NCBI GenBank assembly: GCA_947492745.1
Contig: CANLOE010000047.1
Coordinates: 1 to 51,202 of the forward strand
DNA length: 51,202 nt
Direction: 5' to 3'
DNA from: an uncultured Cyclobacteriaceae bacterium
Lineage (GTDB): Bacteria > Bacteroidota > Bacteroidia > Cytophagales > Cyclobacteriaceae
Made by a program: the position numbers and the translations under genes. This document shows, one piece after another, positions 33,726 through 42,650 of this stretch (position 1 is the first letter of the stretch; the number at the start of each line of letters is the position of its first letter). Under the pieces are notes generated by a model that did no database searches, was not told the origin of the DNA, and saw only the letters and a list, made by a program, of their open reading frames with translations.

Positions 33726-34730
33726 ATGAAAAGAAACTACTACCTATTCAACCCCGGCCGCATGAGCCGCAAGGACAATACCCTGAAGTTCGTACCGAAA
33801 GACGAAGATGGTAATGAGGGAAAACCCAAATACCTGCCCATCGCCGGAGTATCGAGTCTATACGTATTCGGAAGTCTGGATGCCAACAGTGCCCTGTACA
33901 ATTTTCTGGGCAAGGAACAGGTCACCGTTCATTTTTTCGATTATTACGAGCACTATACGGGTTCGTTTTACCCGAAAGCCTACCTGCTGGCGGGAAAAGT
34001 GCTGGTACGGCAAGTGCAGCACTTCCAGAAAAAAGAAAAACGTCTCTTTCTGGCCAAAAGCTTTGTGGAAGGTTCCGCCTATAACATGATGAAGAACCTG
34101 AAATACTACAAGCAACGGGGCCGTTACCTGGAAGAGCACCTGAGCACAATGACCACGCTGAGCGAACAGATAGGGAGCTGTCTGGCCGTGGATGAGCTGA
34201 TGGGCATCGAAGGCAATATCCGACAGGTCTACTACCAAGCCTTCGATATAATCCTGAACGATTTTAAAATGGGCAACCGCAGCCGGCAGCCCCCACAGAA
34301 CGAAGTGAACACCCTCATCTCTTTTGGCAATATGATGTGCTATAGTCTCTGTCTGGACCAGTTATACCATACCCAGCTGAACCCGACCATCAGCTACCTG
34401 CACGAACCCGGCACGCGGCGCTACTCACTGGCCCTGGACTTGGCCGAAATATTCAAACCCCTGCTGGTCGATCGGATAATTTTCCGTATATTGAACAAAA
34501 AGGAGATACGATCAGAAGACTTCGAGCAGCAGGTAAACCGCTGTGTCCTCAAGGAAAAAGGACGAAAGAAGTTCGTACAGGTCTGGGAGGACCGCTTAAA
34601 AGAGACCATCAAGCACCGTTCGTTGAAGAAGCATGTCAGCTACAAACATCTGGTCAAACTGGAATGCTACAAATTGAGCAAACAGATACTGGACATGCAA
34701 GTGTACAGACCCTTTAAAATGTGGTGGTAA
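33726..34730 (+). CDS. cas1: CRISPR integrase Cas1
   Basis: Starting at ATG 33726 (MKRNYYLFNPGRM) gives 334 residues, the usual Cas1 length; the longer frame from 33645 is rejected. With Cas2 it inserts new spacers at the leader end. The metal-binding residues are in place: Glu162 (MGIEGNIRQVYY), His226 (ISYLHEPG) and Asp238/Glu241 (SLALDLAEIFKP). The N-terminal beta domain ends with FFDYYEHYTGSFYPK, the pattern common in type I-B and I-D Cas1. The cas2 start follows after one base. Confidence 0.96.
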   Translation: MKRNYYLFNPGRMSRKDNTLKFVPKDEDGNEGKPKYLPIAGVSSLYVFGSLDANSALYNFLGKEQVTVHFFDYYEHYTGSFYPKAYLLAGKVLVRQVQHFQKKEKRLFLAKSFVEGSAYNMMKNLKYYKQRGRYLEEHLSTMTTLSEQIGSCLAVDELMGIEGNIRQVYYQAFDIILNDFKMGNRSRQPPQNEVNTLISFGNMMCYSLCLDQLYHTQLNPTISYLHEPGTRRYSLALDLAEIFKPLLVDRIIFRILNKKEIRSEDFEQQVNRCVLKEKGRKKFVQVWEDRLKETIKHRSLKKHVSYKHLVKLECYKLSKQILDMQVYRPFKMWW

Positions 34731-34731
34731 C

Positions 34732-34992
34732 ATGTATGTAATACTGGTATACGACATAGGACAAAAGCGGGTAGGGAAGATGCTCAAGCTATGCCGCCGC
34801 TACCTGCACTGGATACAGAACTCCGTGTTCGAAGGGGAACTCAGCGATGTACAGCTCAAGTCACTGGTATCGGAAGCTTCCCTGATCATGGAAGAGGGCG
34901 ACAGCCTGATTACTTTTAAGAGTCGCGAGAGCCGCTGGCTGGAAAAGGAAGTTTATGGAGATGAAAAGAACGAAATCGACAGTTTTCTCTAG
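34732..34992 (+). CDS. cas2: CRISPR adaptation protein Cas2
   Basis: The 86-residue protein forms the dimer at the centre of the Cas1-Cas2 integration complex. It shows the ferredoxin-like fold: MYVILVYDIGQKRVGKMLKLCRRY with the conserved Asp8, then LHWIQNSVFEGELS and the closing strand DSLITFKSRESRW. It begins one base after the cas1 stop, so both are surely co-translated. The CRISPR leader follows its stop. Confidence 0.96.
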   Translation: MYVILVYDIGQKRVGKMLKLCRRYLHWIQNSVFEGELSDVQLKSLVSEASLIMEEGDSLITFKSRESRWLEKEVYGDEKNEIDSFL

Positions 34993-35216
34993 GGTTTTCG
35001 GTTTGTAAAAGTCGTCGACCCTTAGCTTAGAGCGCTTGTCGGTACAGCTGAAAGGCGTGTAAAAGCCCAAAAACCGCCAAAACGGCTCAAAAATGGGGTT
35101 GTCGATGTACGGGTAAAAATACCTTATTGAGGGTCGACGACTTTTGATGAGAGCATATGAAGTAAAAAACCCTGTTTTAGGGTGATTTAGCGTGTTTTTA
35201 CGCTAAAAACCCACGG
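34993..35216 (+). promoter_or_regulatory. CRISPR leader with a 16-bp inverted repeat
   Basis: These 224 bp lie between cas2 and the first repeat and should carry the array promoter and the Cas1-Cas2 docking signals. A perfect 16-bp inverted repeat, AAAAGTCGTCGACCCT (35007-35022) and AGGGTCGACGACTTTT (35130-35145), brackets 107 bp. Next to repeat 1 is a hairpin with arms TTTAGCGT (35186-35193) and ACGCTAAA (35200-35207). Several A-tracts lie between. The orientation is inferred from the repeat ending ATTGAAAT, the Cas6 5' handle, and from adjacency to cas2. Confidence 0.75.
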
Positions 35217-37744
35217 CCTCTAATCGCACCATACTGGAATTGAAATCTTTTATTGTAACGAACCTTTCAGTAAGCCCAGTGACCTCTAATCGCACCATAC
35301 TGGAATTGAAATTTGAGATTTCAGACATGGAAAAATATTGGACTGACGCCTCTAATCGCACCATACTGGAATTGAAATAAAGAAGCTCTAATTGATTATA
35401 CGAAATCTTAGCTCCTCTAATCGCACCATACTGGAATTGAAATACAGTGCCAAGCCTCCTGAAAACAAACAAAACAATCCCTCTAATCGCACCATACTGG
35501 AATTGAAATAGTTTCCCACCCGGCCGCCCCACAAACAAACAAACTCCTCTAATCGCACCATACTGGAATTGAAATAATATTCTTTAAATTTATTGAAATT
35601 AGAAAGATTGACCTCTAATCGCACCATACTGGAATTGAAATTCCATTCAAATCTTTTTTGACGCGAAAGCGGTTAAGCCTCTAATCGCACCATACTGGAA
35701 TTGAAATTTGACTTCTCTACCAGCGCGCGCGCAAAGTCGGCGCCCTCTAATCGCACCATACTGGAATTGAAATGTCAAAAAATATGGTGAGGCAAGCTAC
35801 ATGGTAAGTCCTCTAATCGCACCATACTGGAATTGAAATGTCAACATTGAAACGTATATCAAGGAAGATTCGAACCTCTAATCGCACCATACTGGAATTG
35901 AAATGCGGACTCACGAACTTCGTTCATTGTCTTGTAAGTCCCTCTAATCGCACCATACTGGAATTGAAATAACGTAAGGAATTACGCAAAAATAACGGTT
36001 TGTGCCTCTAATCGCACCATACTGGAATTGAAATTTCGAGTCAATTGAGACGTCTTTCATTGACTCCCTCCTCTAATCGCACCATACTGGAATTGAAATT
36101 CAACATCTTGGACATGAAAGTGAATATAGTTATGCCCTCTAATCGCACCATACTGGAATTGAAATAGTCGTCTTCATCTATCTCTCTAGTCCATTCTCCG
36201 CCCTCTAATCGCACCATACTGGAATTGAAATTCAACGAAACCAATCAAGGAGGGCAAAGAAATTGCCCTCTAATCGCACCATACTGGAATTGAAATGGGT
36301 CTCGGTCTTCATGGATACTGAGACTTACGCGACCTCTAATCGCACCATACTGGAATTGAAATAAGTATCAAATTATCAATATTATCTTGCGCAACTTTCC
36401 TCTAATCGCACCATACTGGAATTGAAATACACCAATCTAGAAGTTGAGCTTCTGATAGCGGAGCCTCTAATCGCACCATACTGGAATTGAAATATATTCC
36501 AGATTACGAAAGAGCTGACAGTCAACGCTCCTCTAATCGCACCATACTGGAATTGAAATTACTTTTATTGTGCTGGATTATTTCAACATAATCATCCTCT
36601 AATCGCACCATACTGGAATTGAAATGTAAGATTTTTTTGACTTGTGCAGTTTACGCAATTGCCTCTAATCGCACCATACTGGAATTGAAATAGGAAGCTC
36701 TAACGTAGAAAAAGAAAATTTTATCTCCCTCTAATCGCACCATACTGGAATTGAAATACCAATGAAGTTTTTTATGTCGACAATGTTTCACATACCTCTA
36801 ATCGCACCATACTGGAATTGAAATAAAAATTTAGGTGAATTTCTTGAATTATCTTGCAACCTCTAATCGCACCATACTGGAATTGAAATATATTTTTTAG
36901 ATAGGTAATACTTAGAGTCTACAGCCCTCTAATCGCACCATACTGGAATTGAAATCCGGCGCGGTCACAAAGTCCAATTATTCGCTTACGACCTCTAATC
37001 GCACCATACTGGAATTGAAATGAAATTCGATCAACTCCATAGCTCGAAAAGAAACTGCCTCTAATCGCACCATACTGGAATTGAAATTAAAGAACGTCTA
37101 ACATCGTTTACTATATTGTTCAACCTCTAATCGCACCATACTGGAATTGAAATTGACAGAAGTAAGAATCCGGTTAAATTTTATCTCGACCTCTAATCGC
37201 ACCATACTGGAATTGAAATAGAATGAAAGGCTGGTATCCACTGAAAAAATTGAAACCTCTAATCGCACCATACTGGAATTGAAATCCAAAATTTCAGACC
37301 TCATTGCTGACGCTAATGACTCCTCTAATCGCACCATACTGGAATTGAAATCTAGAAGCTTCATTTAAGAGATTCTTAACGGCATTTCCTCTAATCGCAC
37401 CATACTGGAATTGAAATACAACTGAACGATTTACGAACCTTAAAAGTTCATTCCTCTAATCGCACCATACTGGAATTGAAATGCTTCGCTATTCACAAAA
37501 CAATAACTTTCGTCTACACCTCTAATCGCACCATACTGGAATTGAAATCTAGAAGCTTCATTTAAGAGATTCTTAACGGCATTTCCTCTAATCGCACCAT
37601 ACTGGAATTGAAATTGGGGAACTTCCTTCGAAAAGCGAGCCCTTTTTCGCCTCTAATCGCACCATACTGGAATTGAAATGAACTTGAGTAAAGTCGTCGG
37701 TCGTAACAACTTCCGCCTCTAATCGCACCATACTGGAATTGAAA

Positions 37745-37879
37745 CCAAGGCTTTTGTTGAAGTTTTTCGCCTGAAAGCAAAAGTCTATAGAGCCTTGGTT
37801 CGCGAGGGGCCGTGCGGCATGCCCTGTGCGTATGAGCAAATGGTCGCCGAGAGGAATGTTCTACAGAAGAGAAAGTCTC
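37745..37879 (+). repeat. 135-nt element in a CRISPR spacer slot, copy 1
   Basis: It starts CCAAGGCTTTTGTTGAAG directly after a repeat ending GAAA and ends GAGAAAGTCTC before the next repeat. Positions 1-7 (CCAAGGC) pair with 48-54 (GCCTTGG), and TTTTG at 8-12 pairs with CAAAA at 34-38. Behind the hairpin stands the constant core TTCGCGAGGGGCCGTGCGG and GTATGAGCAAATGGTCGCCG. Confidence 0.9.
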
Positions 37880-38171
37880 CCTCTAATCGCACCATACTGG
37901 AATTGAAATTGATTGAAGCGGATGTAATATATGCTACAGATTTTGCCTCTAATCGCACCATACTGGAATTGAAATTACATGTCCGGAAATGGTTACAGTT
38001 ACGGCTCAAACCTCTAATCGCACCATACTGGAATTGAAATTCGGAGACCAAAAATTCGACGGAATTTACAAGCAGCCCTCTAATCGCACCATACTGGAAT
38101 TGAAATTCGGTTTCCAAAAAAACGACCCGTCCAGCCTCCATTCCTCTAATCGCACCATACTGGAATTGAAA

Positions 38172-38305
38172 CCAAGGCTTTTGTTGAATTTTTTCGCCTG
38201 AAAACGGAAGTCTATAGAGCCTTGGTTCGCGAGGGGCGGTGCGGCAAGGTAGCGCGTATGAGCAAATGGTCGCCGAGAAGGATGTTCTACAGAAGAGAAA
38301 GTCTC
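38172..38305 (+). repeat. 134-nt element in a CRISPR spacer slot, copy 2
   Basis: This is the variant form: GAATTTTTTCGCCTGAAAACGGAAG in the loop arm region, GGGGCGGTGCGGCAAGGTAGCGCG in the core and GAGAAGGATG later. The inner stem is kept because TTTTG now pairs with CGGAA through two G-T wobbles, and the next pair changes from T-G to T-A. Confidence 0.9.
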
Positions 38306-38400
38306 CCTCTAATCGCACCATACTGGAATTGAAATCTTGTCCCTTGGATAGTCACGGGAAATTGGATTGAGCCTCTAATCGCACCATACTGGAATTGAAA

Positions 38401-38535
38401 CCAAGGCTTTTGTTGAAGTTTTTCGCCTGAAAGCAAAAGTCTATAGAGCCTTGGTTCGCGAGGGGCCGTGCGGCATGCCCTGTGCGTATGAGCAAATGGT
38501 CGCCGAGAGGAATGTTCTACAGAAGAGAAAGTCTC
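38401..38535 (+). repeat. 135-nt element in a CRISPR spacer slot, copy 3
   Basis: It appears identical to copy 1 over its whole length, including the terminal GTCTC. The spacers on both sides differ from those of copy 1. Confidence 0.9.
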
Positions 38536-38762
38536 CCTCTAATCGCACCATACTGGAATTGAAATCCCTCTGGACATATTTCGGCAACAAACCTTTATCG
38601 TCCTCTAATCGCACCATACTGGAATTGAAATCAAAAGCTTCGCAGCTTCAAATGAAATGTTCGTATGCCTCTAATCGCACCATACTGGAATTGAAATTAA
38701 CATTGCTTACAACCTTCTCAATTTCAGCTGAAGCCTCTAATCGCACCATACTGGAATTGAAA

Positions 38763-38896
38763 CCAAGGCTTTTGTTGAAGTTTTTCGCCTGAAAACGGAA
38801 GTCTATAGAGCCTTGGTTCGCGAGGGGCGGTGCGGCAAGGTAGCGCGTATGAGCAAATGGTCGCCGAGAAGGATGTTCTACAGAAGAGAAAGTCTC
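38763..38896 (+). repeat. 134-nt element in a CRISPR spacer slot, copy 4
   Basis: It is a mosaic: GAAGTTTTT as in copy 1, but GAAAACGGAAG and the AAGGTAGCGCG core as in copy 2. This suggests recombination between the two types. Confidence 0.9.
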
Positions 38897-38991
38897 CCTC
38901 TAATCGCACCATACTGGAATTGAAATGAAACTCAAAAATTTTGAAATCTGGGAACTTATCATCCTCTAATCGCACCATACTGGAATTGAAA

Positions 38992-39126
38992 CCAAGGCTT
39001 TTGTTGAAGTTTTTCGCCTGAAAGCAAAAGTCTATAGAGCCTTGGTTCGCGAGGGGCGGTGCGGCATGCCCTGTGCGTATGAGCAAATGGTCGCCGAGAG
39101 GAATGTTCTACAGAAGAGAAAGTGTC
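38992..39126 (+). repeat. 135-nt element in a CRISPR spacer slot, copy 5
   Basis: It follows copy 1 except GGGGCGGTGCGG in the core and GTGTC instead of GTCTC at the end. It precedes the split last repeat. Confidence 0.9.
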
Positions 39127-39147
39127 CCTCTAATCGCACCATACTGG

Positions 39148-39230
39148 AAACCGCAGGTTCGTGAGAGGCTGTGCGTACGAACAAATCGAAGGTTCACGAG
39201 GGTCCGTGTGCATGCCTCCAGTGTATGAGT
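39148..39230 (+). repeat. Insertion splitting the last CRISPR repeat, with two core modules
   Basis: Inside the repeat (after CCATACTGG) stands AAACCGCAGGTTCGTGAGAG and on to GTACGAACAAA, then a second core GGTTCACGAGGGTCCGTGTG to GTATGAGT. The repeat resumes with AATTGAAAT. The inserted TCCAGT (39219-39223 region) is complementary to the repeat's ACTGGA, so the flank and insert can pair. Confidence 0.7.
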
Positions 39231-39239
39231 AATTGAAAT

Positions 39240-39315
39240 CCTAGCTTACCAAAAAAACAGACACAGTGCTAGGATTCGCGAGGGGCCGTGCGGCAAGGTA
39301 GCGCGTATGAGCAAA
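39240..39315 (+). repeat. Core-module element with a different stem
   Basis: CCTAGC and GCTAGG form a new stem in place of CCAAGGC/GCCTTGG, followed by the same core TTCGCGAGGGGCCGTGCGGC and AAGGTAGCGCGTATGAGCAAA. The stem sequence varies while the core is constant. Confidence 0.75.
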
Positions 39316-39446
39316 CCAAGGCTTTTGTTGAATTTTTTCGCCTGAAAACGGAAGTCTATAGAGCCTTGGTTCGCGAGGGGCGGTGCGGCATGCCCTGCGC
39401 GTATGAGCAAATGGTCGCCGAGAGGAATGTTCTACAGAAGAGAAAA
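39316..39446 (+). repeat. Copy 6 of the CRISPR-embedded element, outside the array
   Basis: It follows directly on the preceding module. It carries GAATTTTTT and GAAAACGGAAG (type 2 hairpin) with the GCATGCCCTGCGCG core (type 1). It ends AGAAGAGAAAACAC, so GTCTC is not part of the element proper. Confidence 0.85.
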
Positions 39447-39447
39447 C

Positions 39448-40966
39448 ACTTTTCGATAGGATAAATCTATAAACTCAAGATATAAGTACCCGTCAAGTAC
39501 AACTATAATGTTGCACTCTTGGATACTTATATCAATGAATCATCGTGGTTTAAGGGATACTAATAGGTCGGTTTTTCTTATTAAGGTTTAGAGAATTTAG
39601 TTTTTCAAAGAGTTTGGTTCTTGGTAAATCAGTTTGGTTTTGGTTGAAAAGGTTTTCTGCCACAAAGTCCCATCATTAAGTCGAGTAGGAAATAACATGA
39701 TACTCTTCATACAATAAAGGAACTTTATAAGCATCATTGGTTTAGCTTTTAAGATAATGGCCTTGTTATATATAAAACGCGTTTGTCACTTCTTACCCCA
39801 CCCCCCCCTAGGCTAAATTTCAAAATAAAATAGGCATTGATTCTGAGAGACTGTTTAGTACTTATAATTAAATAGACTTATATACTTAGTTATATTGACT
39901 TTATTTCGGTCATTTCATTGAATCCGGTATACCGTTGAGCGCAATTCGAATTCCGGTAGTTCATTTGAAAATTTTTCTGTCCGGGCGCAGCGTTTTCAAA
40001 ATTTTCTGCATCCCACAGGCTGGCCGAAGTGCCCCCTGACTTCGTCCTGCTTGATTTTTATCGATAGGACCGAGCGTAAGGAAAGGGCTCGGGGAACCCT
40101 TTCAGCGAAGGGGCCGGTCTGCCGCGCAGGAGTAAGCGCCCGGCCGGTTTGAGGCGAAACGGACCAAAGGGCAGATACAAAGATGTCCTCTACCCTTTTG
40201 GCAATGAAAAGATGTTTTTCGGCAGGAATGTATATGGATAAGGGTCAAAATGAAGCAACATGGATAATCCTATAGCTAAGCATATAAGTCTAATGGATGA
40301 TATATCGACAAATTGTTAAAATAGTTGGTATATCTACGTATATAAGTCTGTAATTAAATTTTGTTATCACTTGTTCTGAGTGCGGAACTGGGCATGACCG
40401 AGCGTCAAAATATACTCAGAGAACATTATCCACGAAGGGGCAGCCGGGAATGTGTAATACAAATTTGGGTTTTAAATGTCGTATAAGATTCCGCGGGTCA
40501 TTTTGGTATCCATCAAGGCGATAACCGCAGGGATAGCAGCGCTATCGCGAGGATTGTCAACGCAGAGTGAAACAAAATGAACAGGAAGATAGGCGATTTT
40601 AGAAGCTAAATTTGTATTAAACCCTAGTTACGAAGTTCCAACGCATGATCTGGGTTCAAAAAGAATAACAGAGAGGTATTTTGTGTGTTAAGTAACAACA
40701 GGATGGGTGTGGGCAGTGGGGCGAAGATAAAAATACTGATACCAATAGCGGGTTTATCTGGGTTTAAGATAATCGGCACCTATTCGTTTTCTGAAAGTAG
40801 TATGTCGCGCACCATGGCAGACAAGCTATGGCATGAGAGTAGTTGAGAAAGGTAGGATAGGTATTCCCATGGTCATTCGGAAATCATAGTCGATAACCCT
40901 GCCAGGGAATACGGTTTCTACCAATTGTTAGGGATTTGATTGAGGGTATAAAGATAGCCCGTTCTA
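39448..40966. other. Long intergenic region after the array
   Basis: It is AT-rich with several short TATAAGT motifs. A decayed minus-oriented family E copy (about 40040-40160, GGACCGAGCGTAAGG, GGGGCCGGTCTGCCGCGC), a family A copy (40455-40619) and part of family C (to about 40656) are present. A run of nine C with one break lies near 39800. No gene is recognised. Confidence 0.5.
40455..40619 (+). repeat. Family A repeat next to a family C end
   Basis: The copy is complete from TAATACAAATTTGGG to AATTTGTATTA. It is followed by the family C end AAACCCTAGTTACGAAGTTC to CATGATCTGGGTT. Confidence 0.75.
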
Positions 40967-41215
40967 TCACTGGATGATTTTTGAAAATAGCGTATCCGCT
41001 AGTTCTCCTAGGTTATTCGTCAACAATAGCTCCTCCATACATACTTGGCCGATATCTATTTTTTCTGCAATCATATCAATCAATTGTACAGACTCAACTT
41101 GTCCCAAACCCAAGGGGGGTAACATTGAATTGCGATTAACTTCGTTATTGATGATGTCAGGGACAATTTCTTTGATGCCGTTAGCAATTAAGGTGAAAAT
41201 TTTTTCCGGATTCAT
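40967..41215 (-). CDS. Acyl-carrier-protein-like protein, 82 aa
   Basis: The protein has the size and helical pattern of an acyl carrier protein. Around the middle, LPPLGLGQVESVQLIDMIAEKI resembles the 4'-phosphopantetheine attachment region (normally LGLDSLDxVEL). Here the Ser of VESVQL would be the attachment site and the preceding Asp is Glu. The end, EELLLTNNLGELADTLFSKI, resembles the last ACP helices. No synthase, ligase or transferase gene is nearby, so its partner is unknown. It is preceded by an AT-rich start region. Confidence 0.5.
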   Translation of the reverse strand: MNPEKIFTLIANGIKEIVPDIINNEVNRNSMLPPLGLGQVESVQLIDMIAEKIDIGQVCMEELLLTNNLGELADTLFSKIIQ

Positions 41216-42650
41216 ATCGTTTTGGTTTAAGGTGTGATAAAAAATTATGGGTTATGGCATTATTATAGGTGAAACAAACGAAAATGTGCTGATTACAGTT
41301 TGGTCTGTTTAGTATAATAAATTTAAAAAAAATACTTACCGACAAATTCAGTAATTACATTGTTCTATAAATGTACCCATTTGCAGGATTCATTTCCACC
41401 GAATAAGGACGAAACTAGTGTATAAGGCGTTTTTTTAACTTAATCGACCGACCAAATGAAATGCATGTAAAAACAATAATTTCATAAAGGATAGTATCAA
41501 ATTATGTGATTTTTTATGCTATCCTTCGCTTTTGTTGATGAGTTGGAAATTAGAGGAAAGATGGTTTCAGGCTACTGCCATCTTTTAAACCCAGGTCATG
41601 CATTGAAAAATCTACTGCGGATCTAAATGGCTGCAAACCGGTCGTTGCGCTAAGTTTATTGAATTCACCATAGCGGTGCTATGCCAGATCCAATAAAACT
41701 CCCTTATTTATGGACATGTAAATCCTCGTTACGAAGTTCCAACGCATGATCAGGGTTAAAATCAGATGATGTACAGGATTTCTCCTGATACACTGGCTGG
41801 CCCGAAACCTCTTCCGATTTTATCCTGCTTGATTTTTATCATAAGATAGAGCATTAAGAAAAGATGCTCTGTCTTTCCCTTTTAGGAACTACCATAGACC
41901 TCAGGATATTGGCAACCGGTACTATCCTTTGGGGATAACCCGCAATGCGAACCGATAAACAATTCATCGATTACCCACGTAAGTACTGTTTGGTCGGAGC
42001 TTTGCTCTTGGCCAATTTTCCATCTTGTTTTCGTTGAGGTAGAATTACCTCTCTGTAGTAAATGTCCAAAACTTACCGGATGAAATAATCGACTCCAACA
42101 CTGGAAAAAACTTTTACAATAGATTGCAATTAGTGGCTTTTTAAATTTTGTGGTAACAATGAATTTTAGAACATCCGTGATGTGTTTTCTTATTTGAACG
42201 TAAAATAATCCTTCGATTTTCAAGAAATATATGAAAAGGTAATTTAATTTCATTGTTAACGTTTTGAGCTTGAATTTTGATTCTTTGGATTTAATTTGGC
42301 TGGTTGTGCTACCTGTATATTCTTAACAATAAGAACTTTATTTTACTAAAGTGTTATGAAATACAACTGTAATTTGTTGGGTTTCGACTTTGCTATTTGC
42401 ACTTCGTATAATTGTACTTTAGGGAAGTATCCCAGAGGTAGTCATTATAATTTCCATTGGTAATTCACCGTTATAGCATATCACATGTTATTTTTTCAAC
42501 CCATATTTTTTGGTAACTATCCCACACTGCCGAGTTTTTGTCTAGTTATCCTTTTTGAGGATTTTAAAAAAAGAATGATTATTATTGTAACCATTACACG
42601 AATAACGTAGAGCAAACCAATATTTTTTTACAACCTAATAACAAGTTCTT
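41216..42650. other. Intergenic region with a family C repeat
   Basis: The family C copy (41588-41757, minus) is complete. The stretch 41790-41880 repeats a motif also seen near 40020 (CTGGCCCGAA and CCTGCTTGATTTTTATC), perhaps another decayed repeat family. The region before the GH16 gene (42254-42650) is AT-rich and should hold its promoter. The ORF at 41882-42253 on the minus strand is unsupported. Confidence 0.45.
41588..41757 (-). repeat. Family C repeat, complete minus-oriented copy
   Basis: The copy is bounded by AACCCAGGTCATGCATTG and GCATGATCAGGGTT. Confidence 0.75.

Larger units (their letters stand above)
35217..39239 (+). CRISPR. Type I-D CRISPR array, 53 repeats (last one split)
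   Basis: The 30-nt repeat starts CCTCTAATCGCACC and ends TGGAATTGAAAT. By my count 52 intact or nearly intact repeats plus one interrupted repeat are present, with 47 ordinary spacers of about 34-37 nt and five slots of 134-135 nt filled by a repeated element. Repeats up to 37650 are identical as far as I can see. Each repeat before a long element lacks the final T. The spacer after the repeat at 37322 occurs again after the repeat at 37519, a sign of duplication. The last repeat (39127) is split after GGAA by 81 bp and resumes AATTGAAAT at 39231. The ORFs reading FNSSMVRLE on the minus strand are artefacts of the repeat. Confidence 0.97.

Noticed and set aside
35203-39086. Minus-strand ORFs with repeated FNSSMVRLE or FQFQYGAIRG motifs
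   Set aside because: They are translations of the CRISPR repeat. The apparent repeat protein has variable segments that are simply the spacers.
41882-42253. Minus-strand ORF of 123 residues
   Set aside because: It has no recognisable domain, an odd composition and overlaps sequence resembling a decayed repeat. It could be real, but I see no support.
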